Shown piece by piece: positions 34,476 to 47,900 of a DNA stretch of 64,000 nucleotides; position 1 is the stretch's first letter, and the number at the start of each line of letters is the position of its first letter. The notes below the pieces were generated by a model. The model made no database searches and had not been told where the DNA came from. It saw only the letters and a program-made list of their open reading frames with translations. The stretch is from NCBI GenBank assembly GCA_945859605.1, contig OX243814.1:24021686-24085685 (forward strand), given 5' to 3'. This DNA is from Lumbricus rubellus. Lineage: Eukaryota > Annelida > Clitellata > Crassiclitellata > Lumbricidae. The position numbers were made by a program, and so were the translations under genes.

Positions 34476-37400
34476 AGCTACGGTCCAGGAATGTGTATGA
34501 TTTGTCTATTAATGTAAGTATACCTGGGTGACTCAACAAAATAGTACTGGTACATGTAAATTAATTTGCCAGTAAATTACTTGTAATTTATGGTAACTGT
34601 AATTGTTTAATCTTAATCATGCATGATGTCAGAGGTAAGTGAAGACATGTCCATATGTGTTACAATTACAATGCAGTATTAAAAGACTTCCAGCATATAA
34701 TTAAACCTATATCTTGGCAAGTTGTAAATCAAGAGATTCAATTCAGTAGCATCATATGCATGAGGAAGACTCTTTGTGCAACACTTACATAATTATATAT
34801 GTAATAACACCAAGCACAAAGTAGTTATACTCCTACTGACCAGAGTTTACTATATTTTCTAACAAAATAAAGATAAGCTTAGAGATGCTGTGACAATAAA
34901 AATCCATTAAACAATTCTGGTGAAAATTTGAGGATTATGCATGATGAATATTTCATGGCATCATACACCTAACACAAATTAAAAATAATTAATTCCTTTG
35001 GCTACCAAACTAAATCAAAAATTGAAGAACTTTGTAACTAAAAAATGCAATAGTAATAATTGGAAAGCAAACAGAAAAGCAAAAGTCTTATACATGTATG
35101 CAAAAAGTGTCAAAAAATGTTAATGCATGACAAGCAATAAAAAAGCATATCCATGTTCTGAATCAGACAGAGCTGAGAAATGTGAAATTTTTAACACTTT
35201 ATTATTTCACATGATTTACTCAAGAAAATAACTAAACAACAAATACAGAAGCTGTTTTTACTGTTCTCAACAAGGAACAAGTTGTGTCAATTTAATAGCA
35301 AACCTGAAATTATTACATACACTAAAAATACATGTTTCTGTCACTGCAAAATTGTTCTGAGCATTATTTACTGTGCACAAATGACTTGTTATGCCAGACT
35401 GCATAGATGTGGGACCGTGGGTCATTTAACTGATTTGTCATACCTTGGGTGGTTATGAAATAATTCAATTTCAAATTATAAGCCACAAGTCGGCTAAGCT
35501 ACCCATTACTAAAATTCTCAGTACTATAAAAAAGGACCTTTGAGGCCATCAATCAACAGATACCTAAATCTGTATGGAAAGGATACTGAAACTTGATTCA
35601 TTTATTGTTTTTCTTAGGGTAGCATGGCACTCCACATAGTTTAACTTCTGTGTATGGTGTGTGGTCTCACTATGTATAGACGTGTTGCATTCTTACGCTG
35701 ATCGCCTTCCAGTTTCAACCATCATCATCATTGGGTAACCCTAATTAAGTGGGACTCTGTCGCATACTGGATCTGCATATTGCATCCTGGTCATCTGTGC
35801 AGAAAACTGGTGTTGACCATATAATTATGTACACAGAAAGGGGAGTCACCGGATTTAGGCGATTTGAGGACGAGTGCGTACAGTGAGGAGAGGTCTAGAC
35901 AAAATGTACGTACACAAAATAAATGTCTAAGATGTCCACAGTAGTCTATTTAGAACTGTATTATCTTACAGTCGTCTGGTGGCTTAAATTGATTATATTA
36001 TAATTAAATTCTGTTCAGATCTAAACAGCAAACCATTACAGATAACAAATTATAGCTGTCATATATGATGTTTATCAAAAATAAATACCAGTAGTAGCCA
36101 ATGGTTCAATAAATGTTTTATAGATGCCTTTAGCTAATTAACTTTTGTAAACGGGAGGGTGGGGTAGAGCTTATTTGTGTACACGCATAGAGGTCTGCAA
36201 AATGCACAAGTTGCAAAGGTAGAGATGGACGAAAATAGATCATTTTGGCATACAAAATGAAAAATTATATGGATGGGTCCTTACCAGTATTTGTAAAATA
36301 TGACATTGGTTACTGAGTGTAATAGTGTTAACTATCTATAATATATACAAGTACCTGTAGATAAACAGCTTATTTCTAATAAATGCACAACTAAGAGACT
36401 GTTTACCACAATAAACAAAAAAATAGTACAACGAATTTCCCCCACACTAATTGTTTACGGATGGATATATGACCAGTTCCATTCTCATAAGCACAAAGCA
36501 CACACTATACAGATATCTATCCTATTACATCTATCTTTCGTTGCTCATATTCACTTACTCACTTCAAAAAGCGGGTCAAAAACTCAATATTTTTCCTTGG
36601 CTTTCAAACAATTGGACATCCTAACTGTTTCCGCTGGCAGCTGACTATTTGCACATTAGATTCACGTTTCAGTGTGACCTTGTGCAGTGCACATTGCAAA
36701 TTTACTTAATAATAATAATAATACAGAATTACCATTATGCCAATGGACATATTTGCATAACGTGTTGAGTAATAAATTTTCATCATTTAAAGGTATACGA
36801 TAAAGCACAGTTATCGGGAAATTTTAATTACAAGATCTTGGAAAATAACATAAAGGCCTTTTGAAAAACAAAATACTATGGAAATTAAATAATACTAAAA
36901 ATGATTCAACTAATTGTGTTGGAAGACGTTCAAGCCACAGCGGCTTTTTAATGCAAAAAATTTCCAAATTGTATCTTAAAAAAACTGAACACCAAGTCAA
37001 GTTATACACTGTAACCAAAACCAAGTCACATGTAGCAGACCTTGCATTGTGACAAATTTCATTATAGCACCCATTTCACTGGGTTGTCTTCCACCATGGC
37101 TAACTCAAACTCAGCCATCACATAACACTTAACTTTGGCGTTAGATGAGACAAATTCCGACCATCAATGATGAACAATTATATGTGAAACATATTAATAA
37201 ATAATTTTTAAAAGACTAAAAGAATAACAATTAACTTAAAATCAAACAGATTAAATGTTGGCCCGATCACAGGCTTAAATGTACAGAAACCTGGTCTCAG
37301 TATATGATCAAAGAATATCGAGTCAAAAGATTACCAAAAGATTAAAAGTTTTCAGTCATTATTAAATGTGGCATACATGTAGATAACAATCAATCGAAAA

Positions 37401-38839
37401 ATTATACGAAAGCAAGGACAAAGGAACATAAAAAAATTGCAGTTAAACAAAAACGTAACAGATTCAACAACAGAATTTTTGTATGTTAAAAAGATCTAGA
37501 TAACTATTCACAAGTCTCAAACCCATTCATGTACACATCCTCAGACTATAAGACTGAACAGGAGTGAGGTATGTTAGTTAGTCGGTTAAGAAACGCACAG
37601 TCACATTGTTATAACTAATAAGATAGAAACAAAGAAAACAGCCATCCCAACAAAGCTGTTGTGAACAGAGAATCATGGGAAGCAACCTGAGCATCAACTG
37701 GGATATCACTGTCAATTGTGTGTTGTTCCTCTCACTGATGTCATATTTTGTTTATCATTCAGATTTTGCAGGTTTTGACTTTGACGCTAATCATCAGATG
37801 TATTAACGAGCTGTGAGGTAAAGAATCACGTGTGCAGTTTTTAGAGGACCAAATGAGACCATTGCTTAAAATGATAAAGTAGCAATGATGTAACACTTAA
37901 TTAAACTAAAGCACATAATTCACGGTGGTAGTGTACTAATGATAAGTTTGGTCAATGATCGATCTGGTGGTTTTAAGTTTAAATCCATATAATGACCTAG
38001 GCTGTACTTGACATGTGTCTGTCATGAAGCAGTATAATTTGGCACTAATGTAAATGGTGAAGTAAATGGTAAGGCCTAAAATGCATTGGCCCGAGGTACA
38101 GAACTTTGGTTTCACCCATTGATGGCTCAACAGCGTATGGTAAGGAAATGAGCCGTTCATGAATCATGTACAATTGTACATCAAAAAGGTCCTAAATCCT
38201 ATCTGCACAAGACCTTTCCTGACTTACAATATTCATAGTTCCAAACCACAAATCATAAAAATTCCTAGGCACAATCAGGCAAAAACAGATATTAAAAATA
38301 GTTAAGACACCAGCTCATTGCAAAACCATTGCTGTGCTGTTCACAAAATGAACATTAGAAAAATTAGACAGATTCAATTTGCATGAGTACTTCTCTTATC
38401 CATTATTATCCTAATGTGTAATAACATTTAATGTTTTTTGCATCGTATGAATGTCAGACATTATTTTTCATGAGCTTCCATGTGAAGTTGACTACATTTA
38501 CACAATGTCTTTGTTCCAATGTGAGTTAAATTAAATGTCATGGATGGCAAAATAATGTCATAAGTTATAACACTAATAAACTGAAAATGTTCACTTGCAT
38601 AGAAAGTTCACTGACTTTGATCTGTTGCAAAACATAACACAACACAATCATTCAGAAAAGCACAACATACAAATACAAACACTGACAACAAACACACTCT
38701 GAAAACCACCTTCAGCATTTCATCTCGCGAAAAAGCAGTCAGTGAAACACTGATTCAAGGCTAAAATGAACAGAATTCAAAGACTGCTGCATGCCTCTTG
38801 CTCACTCACTACATGTAGATGACAGATCTCGCGGTACCT

Positions 38840-38990
38840 TCAGTCTGGCTGCTTTGCTGGTGTTTTTGCAACTCGTGGTTTCACCATCTCCGAAATTTGC
38901 CAAAGGGACTCTTCACTGAGATAGTTATCAAAATTGTTGAAGAAGGCAATAATCTTCTCATTCTTCTTGAGGTCATATTGAGTACGTGGA
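38840..38990 (-). CDS. RAPGEF1: RAPGEF1 last coding exon
   Basis: PRTQYDLKKNEKIIAFFNNF, then YLSEESLWQISEMVKPRVAK to TGA (38840-38842). End of the CDC25 domain, matching human YDMRRNDDIINFFNDF and LWELSLKIKPR. Phase 2 in. Confidence 0.95.
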
Positions 38991-41900
38991 CTACAAAATT
39001 ATTAAAAGAACATTTAATGCATAAATGATAACAAATCTGTACTAAAACATGGATAAACAAAACAAGGCCATTATCTGATTTCACATATAAACTGACTTTA
39101 AAAGCCAAACTGGCTAAAATTATACAAGAAATAATTAAAGCGACTTAAACTGTATAACTTTAAAGTGGAGTTGCATTGGCTTCTCAGTTGTTTTCAGTAC
39201 ACTCTTGCTGTTAAAGAGTTAAATTATAATTTGTGAGGTGAGCTTTCCCAACTGCAGCTGATCGTCTTTAGCTGTACTGAATGTACCATCAATTATATGC
39301 ACTTGCCTGTGTCATAAGTATGCATAGTGCGAAAAGACAATTATTACTGGTGACTCCCGAACCCAATGGGTCCACGTTAAACTGGGTGTTCCTCAAGGCT
39401 CAGTTCTTGGGCCTCTCATATTTATTCTTGACACGGCTGACATCCTCTCTATTTTTTCCCAATCTGTGGTGCAGCGGACCATCTCTTTGCTGATGATGTC
39501 CAGGCATTTGCCCATTGTCTCCCCATCATCCCAGTTGCTTTTAGTTGGATTTATTGAATCGCTTACTTATAAATTTTCAAACTAAAACAATGCACATGCT
39601 ATTAAAACCTGACATTTAGTCACCCTGATAACCAGTAAAATTGTCAGACAAATATCAGTCAATTTATATAAACTCTTCACATAATAATGACTTCCAATTC
39701 GTCGAAATTGCTAAGGAAAAATTGAATATGAAATAAAGACAAATCGAAATCTCACCCGTTTCTGAAGCGACTCATATTCTGAAGTATATTATAATATTGC
39801 CAACACTTGGTGAAGTTGATACGTCCATCATCAAAGCAGTCATGATTTCCAATGTTTACAAAAGTCAGATCCTGCAGCACTAGACCTCTGGCAAAATAAT
39901 AAAACAAATTTCCTAAGTTATATAATTGCATCTGTTAGCAGGTAGAAACATTTTACATACATAAAAACTCTGAGTGGGTTTTTCCCAGAAGTGTTGGTGC
40001 CAAAAATCTACCACAAGTTCCAGATGAGATAACTGGCCATGTTGGTGCTATAGCTTCACGAGAGAGTGAAAGTGCATACTTACATGTAGGGAATACACGG
40101 AGGTTCAGTGTTAGCGAGGGCGTTTCTGTAGGCACGGAAGGATGAAGAGCTGTCTATGAGCTGACAAAATTCTTTCAATGCCTGTAAACAACAACAACCA
40201 CCATACCTGACTTGTACGTTAAGTCTTGGGTTTCAAGTGTCAATGACTTTAACTGGATTAGTGAAACACTACGTTAAATATTACATCAAAGATAAGCTAA
40301 TTTAAAAATCTGATTAGTGTTGGTCTCAGTAAGTGGGCAAATGCCTTACTTTGTTATAACAACTTACAGCACAACTCTTGATTACAATTCTTAATTTCTT
40401 AAATTTATTTACATAGCATGACACATCATGACAAAGCACAAAATAAAGGTGGTAAACAACGAGTCACAAGGCATTTGACCTGTTCCAAAACAGTTTCCAC
40501 AACCATCAACTGAAGCAAAGAACATAATTACTGTTATGTTTCAATTTTCAGGTTTTCCATATCAACCTTTATTAAATTAGATTCAAAGTGTGTCATATTT
40601 CAATGTCAATGTATATAGAAACTCTATTAACTATCGATACTCACAAAATCTATTATAATTTAAACAAATCAAACATAGCAGCCACATTAAGGCTATCATT
40701 ATAATCATCTTCTTCATCCAGTGATATACTCATTTGAGAATAGCCTTAAATAGATAAAATAAAGCCAAACCCTTCATTCTGGTCTTTCCTCCAAGCCTTA
40801 CTTATTCAGAACCCTAGTGTTTGCCCATGTCTCTGAGTTACATATATATAGCTTCTGCGGGAGTGCATTTTTTTAGATCTACCAAGCACACAACCTGGCA
40901 ATTTTTTGGCACAAATTTCTTAAATCACCTCCAGGAGTGTGCTATTTACTTCAGTTAAGTACATTAGCTCCAGGCAATCCTGAGGCTACGCAATAAAGCA
41001 CTGACAGATATCTTAAACTGTAAGAGGTGCTTCACAAATTGTCAAAAACAATACCATACAATCGACTGTGCTATCAAGCAAAACCAGATACAACTAATTA
41101 AATGCCCTTACTTCAACGTTTTGTTTCTGCCATTCCAACCGCCGCACTGGTGCTGAATCAACAGCAGAAAGAATGGCAAGATAAGAGTTGAAATTATTGA
41201 GTTGACGCAAGTGCTACAACATATCATAAAGAACACAGTATGTAAGAAAAAGTCAACATAAATAATCATTTTTCAAGTGACCTTTAAATCACACAAGGTT
41301 TTTGATATTTATTTTATAACTTACTTGGAACTTAGTCCTTTTCGTGCATATCTGCCCATAGGGCAACACATCTTCTCCATTCGTCCCTATCCATCGCCAG
41401 TTCTTGGACAGGGCTGAGTGGAGGAATGTGTTGCCTGATGTTTGATATATGGTAAACACGGCTTTAAACTTTAAGAAGACTGTCTACAAGTTATCACAAA
41501 CTTGGCACACTTTATGAGTGTATACCACAATATCATTGGACAACTCGGCTACAGGGAGTACACTGACCACATGCTTTGGTGGGGTGGGGCTTGAGGAGAG
41601 AGATCACATTGGTTGTGGTGGCGCCACAGCAGGAAACAGACCCTGGTGAAAAGATTGCCCAGGTTGTTGCCCTGCCACAAGGTTAAAAAAGAAGTTTAGA
41701 AATTTATAAATAATTTAGAAATGTCACATGACTAAGAACCTTCATAATTTTGATGAACTTCATCAGATGTCGTTCTCGTTCTTTCGGATCGTCCTGCTCT
41801 AGAATTCGCGTGCGACACCTGACAAAGAACCAAAACATGAGGACTTAACTACATGACGAAACTTTATGATATAAAACAACAGTGTATTTATACACATGTG

Positions 41901-44900
41901 CATTTGTATGTACATGTCTGAATTGGTGTTCAGTACAGCTGTCTGTTCGGAACTTCGTTCTACACTCAGTGTCAGTAATAGATCACACACATACACATAC
42001 ATAAATCATCACCATTGTCAGGAACTGATTATGATGATGATGCATGTATCTCTGACAAATTTTTTATCATTAAGAAAATTAATTAAAAAAATTAATATAT
42101 CGGTCAACTATAGAGATATTGTGCTCACATATTCACTGTTATTCCTCATTTTGCATGTAGTTTACATAAAAAATTCCAGAAAAATTCAAACAGGTGTGGT
42201 GTAACACACCCTTGGTTGATTTGACGTGGAATGACTGACCCTATTGTCTGTACCTGCTACATCATGCACTCTCACAGCACACTTCTCAGTCTGAACTAAT
42301 AACTAATAAATGAATATTATTACTATTTATGATAATGACTCTACTTCTAAGTCGCCACATTTAGAAGCACATAAGCAGTGGGGTGGGGGGAGATGGTCAT
42401 ATAACTAGGCAAAGAAAACATTTACTCAGATTGGTATTGCTTTCAGACAATGGCAGATGGATCTAAATTTATACAAAAAAGCGTAACCAACCAGTATGAC
42501 ATCTTGTTGAAATGTTCTGTAAACTCCGTCAGATTTGGACTGTGTTCTTCGGACTGCTCTCGAGACCAACGAAGGACTTCTGGGAGCTGCAAGACACAGA
42601 ATATGTAAAATAATGTGACAGAACTTGCTAGCAACCTCTAAATAACCTAATAGCTCAAGTTTCAGATCATTCTCAAGTTTTCTCAACAATGTCTCTGAGC
42701 TAGCTATGTCTTTCTTCCCTTACATTACAGTTGTCTAGCAGATTAGATTAGATGCGATTTGTAACTGCATAATTGTAAAAAATGATTGTTTGGTTACAAA
42801 AATAAAATGATTGATGATTGAAAAAAGAAAGATTGATTGATCCAGCAACGATTTTTTAGATAATCAACCAATTTATGCGATGCAGCTAAGCTAAAGGATG
42901 ACAGAATAAGCATACTTTGCAGTGTTTTCTAGCATTGAAAATCTTACAGAAATGCACTGATGCTTTATAGTAGCGACCTTTGCATAGCGTGCTATTGTTT
43001 GATCAAATACAAAGGTCAAAAAAGATAAATGTACCAAGAATCTATATATAAAGCTCATAAAAATTGGTTTCAACCATGTAATACTCAAAATTTGTGTTAC
43101 ATCAACACAAGCAATAGCAAGGATCCAGTGTAAAAGTTACCAAAATCACATTTTTACTAGTTCTCTGTAGAAAAATGCACCTAGAAATCTGGCATTTTAA
43201 TAGCAGCTGGTCCAATAACACACACAACAAACCAAGTCATACTTTTACTTACCTCGATTCTATTAAAAAGTTCATTATCTAGTAGTGTCATCTGCTCAGC
43301 AATGTTCACCGCCTTGAAATCAGTAACACTGTGTATTCTGTCAAAATAAAATAACAGAAAAATCCCTTCGTAAACACTTCCAAACACAAGCGACTCAAAC
43401 CAAATAAAAAAAGAAAAACACGCCAACAAACACAACGAACTGCACTCTGGCTGTCTCCAATGAAATTTCTCCTATAAAATCCTTCAAATGAATAAAGTAA
43501 TCAGCATGCTTACATGCACGAATGTCATGTCTTTCCTTACACACATGTCTACCATTCATCTTCATTACATGGATAAACCGTGGTCATGTGACCTTTGCCA
43601 ACTGGCGACGGCCATTAATAACTGATTCTGCTTTCCTCCTCCTTTTCCAATCTGCAGCCTAATCTAGTTATGCTGTCAAAAACTTCAAACACACGTCCCA
43701 AATTAAAAATTTAAGTCTTATTCTATTCTTTTCTTAGCTGATATCATGAAATCATGTACCAAATTAATCATAGAATATGGCTATTGTAAAGACCCTACGA
43801 AAATTATGTACCACACATACTAAATCAAAATGCATGCAATACTTTTATAACTTTGCTGATAGTGGAGGTATACAATGCTCTCAAAACTGGCTGTATAAAT
43901 ATCAAGATATATCACTAATACATACATGTGTAATTTCAAAGTTTTACACAAATTCGATGCATCTAATACATGTCGAATTAGTTCAAAATTCCGACTGTTT
44001 GAAAAGGGACCTTATGGGACGTGGTAGCAAACTTACTTGGCCGTGAGTTGGTAAGATGATAGTAGGGTGACTGTGTGACTGGCTTCCTGTTTCCGACGGT
44101 AATTTTCAAATTTTTCTAGGACCGTCTTGCGCATAGTTCGAGCGAGATGTAGCTCACCATCGCTGAGAAGCTGGTAGACAAGATCCATCAGAACCTGCAG
44201 CATCTGTTCGTCTGTTTCTCGACTATGAATAGCAAAACCAAGAAAAAACACTACAGAATATAGTATCAGTAGCACATAACAACTGCAAACACTGTCCAGC
44301 CTGCCGAAAATATACTGCTTAGGATCAATTGGTTACATTAAACAAGCAAATAGCTTTAACTACAATGAGAAGCACTTACTACACATGGTTGGGACAGAAG
44401 TTTGTGTTGCATACAAATACAACTGAAACACTTGTTTAGATCAGTCAGATAGTTATGTCTGCAGCGCATTGTAAGATCATATAAAATGTGACACACTAGT
44501 GTTCCTAATACATATATGAATGCATAGGAAGCACCCAAAAGGGTACTTCAATGGGGCTGTGTTAAGTGAAAAAGTGCACAGTCATTAAAATTGACTAGCA
44601 TCACATTTTTAAAGAATTAGTGGTTAAATTAAGAAGACACGGCCCACAAGCCAGGATATGTAAAATTAAGCAAAATTAGGCAAAAGATGGGCTTTTTAAA
44701 AAGTATCAGCCAAGCTTCTTGCTCACAAAATTAACTGAGCACTATGATTAAAACACCTCAGTAAATTAAATGCACATTCACTCTGTACAGTCAGGTTAAG
44801 CCATGAACATTACAAGTGCATTATTATTTCATTAGCTATACCGTTACAACTTATCGAAGACTATTTGTATTGATGTACTAGAAGTGTATACAATACCATT

Positions 44901-47900
44901 TGGCTATAAAGCTATTAATAGGAAAGAGTCATTACACAATCGAATAACAGCATCCTGACCTCTTTGTCCCTCGAGTCAGGAACACCATGACTCAATCCAG
45001 ATCATTTTCCTGCATTGGTCCCTCTCCATGGAATGGATTGACCCATAAGTTCGCTCTGCCATCCTCTCTGGTAGTGTTCCTCGTCTTTCTCTCATCTAAA
45101 AACTTGCCTTTCTTCTCGGGGTTCAACGCACTGGGAGCGCTTCTGAAAGGTTCTTGCTGCGATAAGCGCTTTATAACTGGCCAGATACAATACAATACAA
45201 TACAATAGAAAGTGTTTCGATGATGTCGAGAAACAACGTACCACAGTTCGTCGACGACTCTAACGAGAAGCGAGAATGTGTTTCGTGAATGCTTCTTCTT
45301 TACGATGTCATCAATTTTGCTGAAGCGGTTGTATCTGAGCAGCAGCTTCTTTATGAGGTCACTCGGTGATATGAATGTGCGATAGGTCATCAGGAACGCT
45401 TCTCGATAAAAGATATCTCCACCTAAGAATGTCATCGTATTTCTTTAGTATGTAAAGATCTATGTAATATATAAGAATGTCCAATTGTCCATGTAATAAA
45501 AAAACTTTAATTTACATAAATGAGCTATATAACAAAGAAATTGAACAAACTGTGCTAGACTAGAGCTCTATTATGGCTCTCACAAAAGAACCATTTCTAG
45601 TCAGTGCAGATCTTCCTATGTAATACCAATGAAAGTAAGTTACAATTCTGAAGTCAACTCTGCTGGAAATAAATGCATCAGCTATAGGGATTGATATGGT
45701 GCGATATAAAAAAAGATTTTATTTTATAAATATCCCAAGCATGGGTTAAAAAAATGATAACACAACTGTGTGTGGATGCATTGTAGCCAACAGATAAGAC
45801 ATAGAGCAGAACATACCTAACTCAATCAAATCTAGATATTAGAGCTGTTTGGCTTGAGTGCAGTCGGTAAGCACTGAGCAGTCAACCTAATAATGTATCA
45901 AGGATTGAGGGCAAAGGACAAAAACCTCGTGGTACACATGTAGCAATTCAAGACAGTGGGAACATCAGTATGCTGATTTATATGAATTCATCAAGTCAGA
46001 TGTGAAACCAACTGAGAATGGGACCAGACAAACCAAACCAGTGTTCAACGCATCGAAGGTGCATATTATTAGACATAAACGATCACACTTCACGTGTCGT
46101 ATATAAAATACAAGCACAATAGCACATGTATCACTTTTAATGATAAAAACAGTTGCATTCTTTCCTCATTCTTTTGTTTAACACTGCACATCAATCCAAC
46201 ATCTTCTCAAAACTTATATCTCATATACTGTCGCTTATCAGAATGGATTTTAAAGTTGGATTTCCCATTAACTTGTAGCCAAGTCATGATGCATAGAGAT
46301 GTAAGAAAACATTTTTTTTGGCGTTGAAATATTTCAATGAAATATTTCAGTTTTATTTGAAATATTTCAGTTTTATTTGAAACATTTGAAATTATTTTTT
46401 TCTTTACATTTTACAACTAATTACAACCATAATAACAGTTTATTTATTTCTCATATTACATATTATATGCATTATTGTGTTAGTGATGACCATCCCCGAT
46501 ACTCAATTTATTTCTAATTACCTGTTTTTAAGAATGACTTTTATGAAAGAACTTTACATTATATGTTGAAAAACATGTTTTATTCACCAAATGTCACAAA
46601 TTACAGTTTGATCTAATAAAGTAGATGTTATTGTTCATTGTCATGCTTAACACTTATTATTAATCACTTGTTTTGTCATAAATGAACTAAATGTGATTTT
46701 AGCTAAATTCTGCTAGCCTAGGACACAGTCAATCGTATAGAATTCGAAACACTTTAGTGACTTTACAAGACAAATTATAAATCACAAATACTATGTCAAC
46801 TAGACTCAATAATAATCCGGCAAAATTTTTTTACAAAAAGTTCTAAGAATAGAACTTAGAACGCAAACATAAATAGTATTATAGTACTATCAGTCAGACA
46901 GAGTAAACCATCATTAATAGTAACTATACTGCTAAAATCTGTCAGTTACAAGATTTCCTCATTGTTATTCATCATCGTCCATGTCATCATCTTTGTTGTC
47001 ATCGTCAACTAGAGATGTAAAAAAACATACATGTAAAAAAAACAGGTTTTTTGGTGTTGAAATATTTTTAAAAAAACTGTCAGAAATGAAATATTTCAAA
47101 TGAAATATTTCACGCTCACATCACTAATGATGCATCATATCTCCACATTAGAACTAAAGGCTACATTGAACACATTAAAACAGCGATCAATTTTGGCTAC
47201 CTGCCACTGTAGCACGAACAATTAAGGCATCAACAGCTCCACCACGAATTTCTGGACCTTCATCATTCTAGCAAACAAGAAGCCAATATATGAATATGAT
47301 TTCCATTTCAATGAAAATAAACTTACTTTTATTGTCTTTATGAAGTTACTGACAATGACCCATATTATGCACTCAATTTAAATCACAGCTAAGAAACTGC
47401 AAATTTGTTAATCTGTCAGACAAGTTCAAATATAATTTACTGTCTGTTACGCCATCCATAAATGACATCACAACATTGTGACTGAATTTTTTTACCCCAC
47501 CACATAATAATTAATAGATAATTAATTTATCATTCATTCCTCCTATTTTAAGAGTGCACAATAAAATTACATAGAAAAGATACGGGATTCCTTACTTCCA
47601 ATGACTTAATAAGAGCACCCATAATAGAGCTCAACTTTTCAAAGCATATTAATTTGGTCACTCGTAGTTGCTACTACCAGCTTTGGCAACTCCGAGTTGT
47701 CTCAAGATCTCTCTCTCATAGTGCTACTCTGACACTTGTCTATGCCTTTGTCACCAGTAGAATTGATTACTGCAGTTCGGTACTCGTGGGTCTGCCACTT
47801 GGACTTATTGGGCGCCTTGAACGAGTTCTTCGTTCGGCTGCTCGCCTCATTGGCCGCGTTCCTAAATACGCCCCCATCTCTGCGTATATGCGTGGCGTTC

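Larger units (their letters stand above)
31372..38839. other. Convergent 3' flank between CATSPERB and RAPGEF1
   Basis: No convincing coding exon on either strand. It should hold both 3'UTRs. Apart from the minisatellite and LINE-like piece at 33.9-34.5 kb, I see only AT-rich single-copy-looking DNA and short (AAT)n and (CA)n runs (about 32868, 32902, 36709). Confidence 0.5.

Noticed and set aside
36861..37052. 63-aa open frame on the plus strand between the two main genes
   Set aside because: Lys/Asn-rich translation typical of chance frames in AT-rich DNA; no homology or signals seen.
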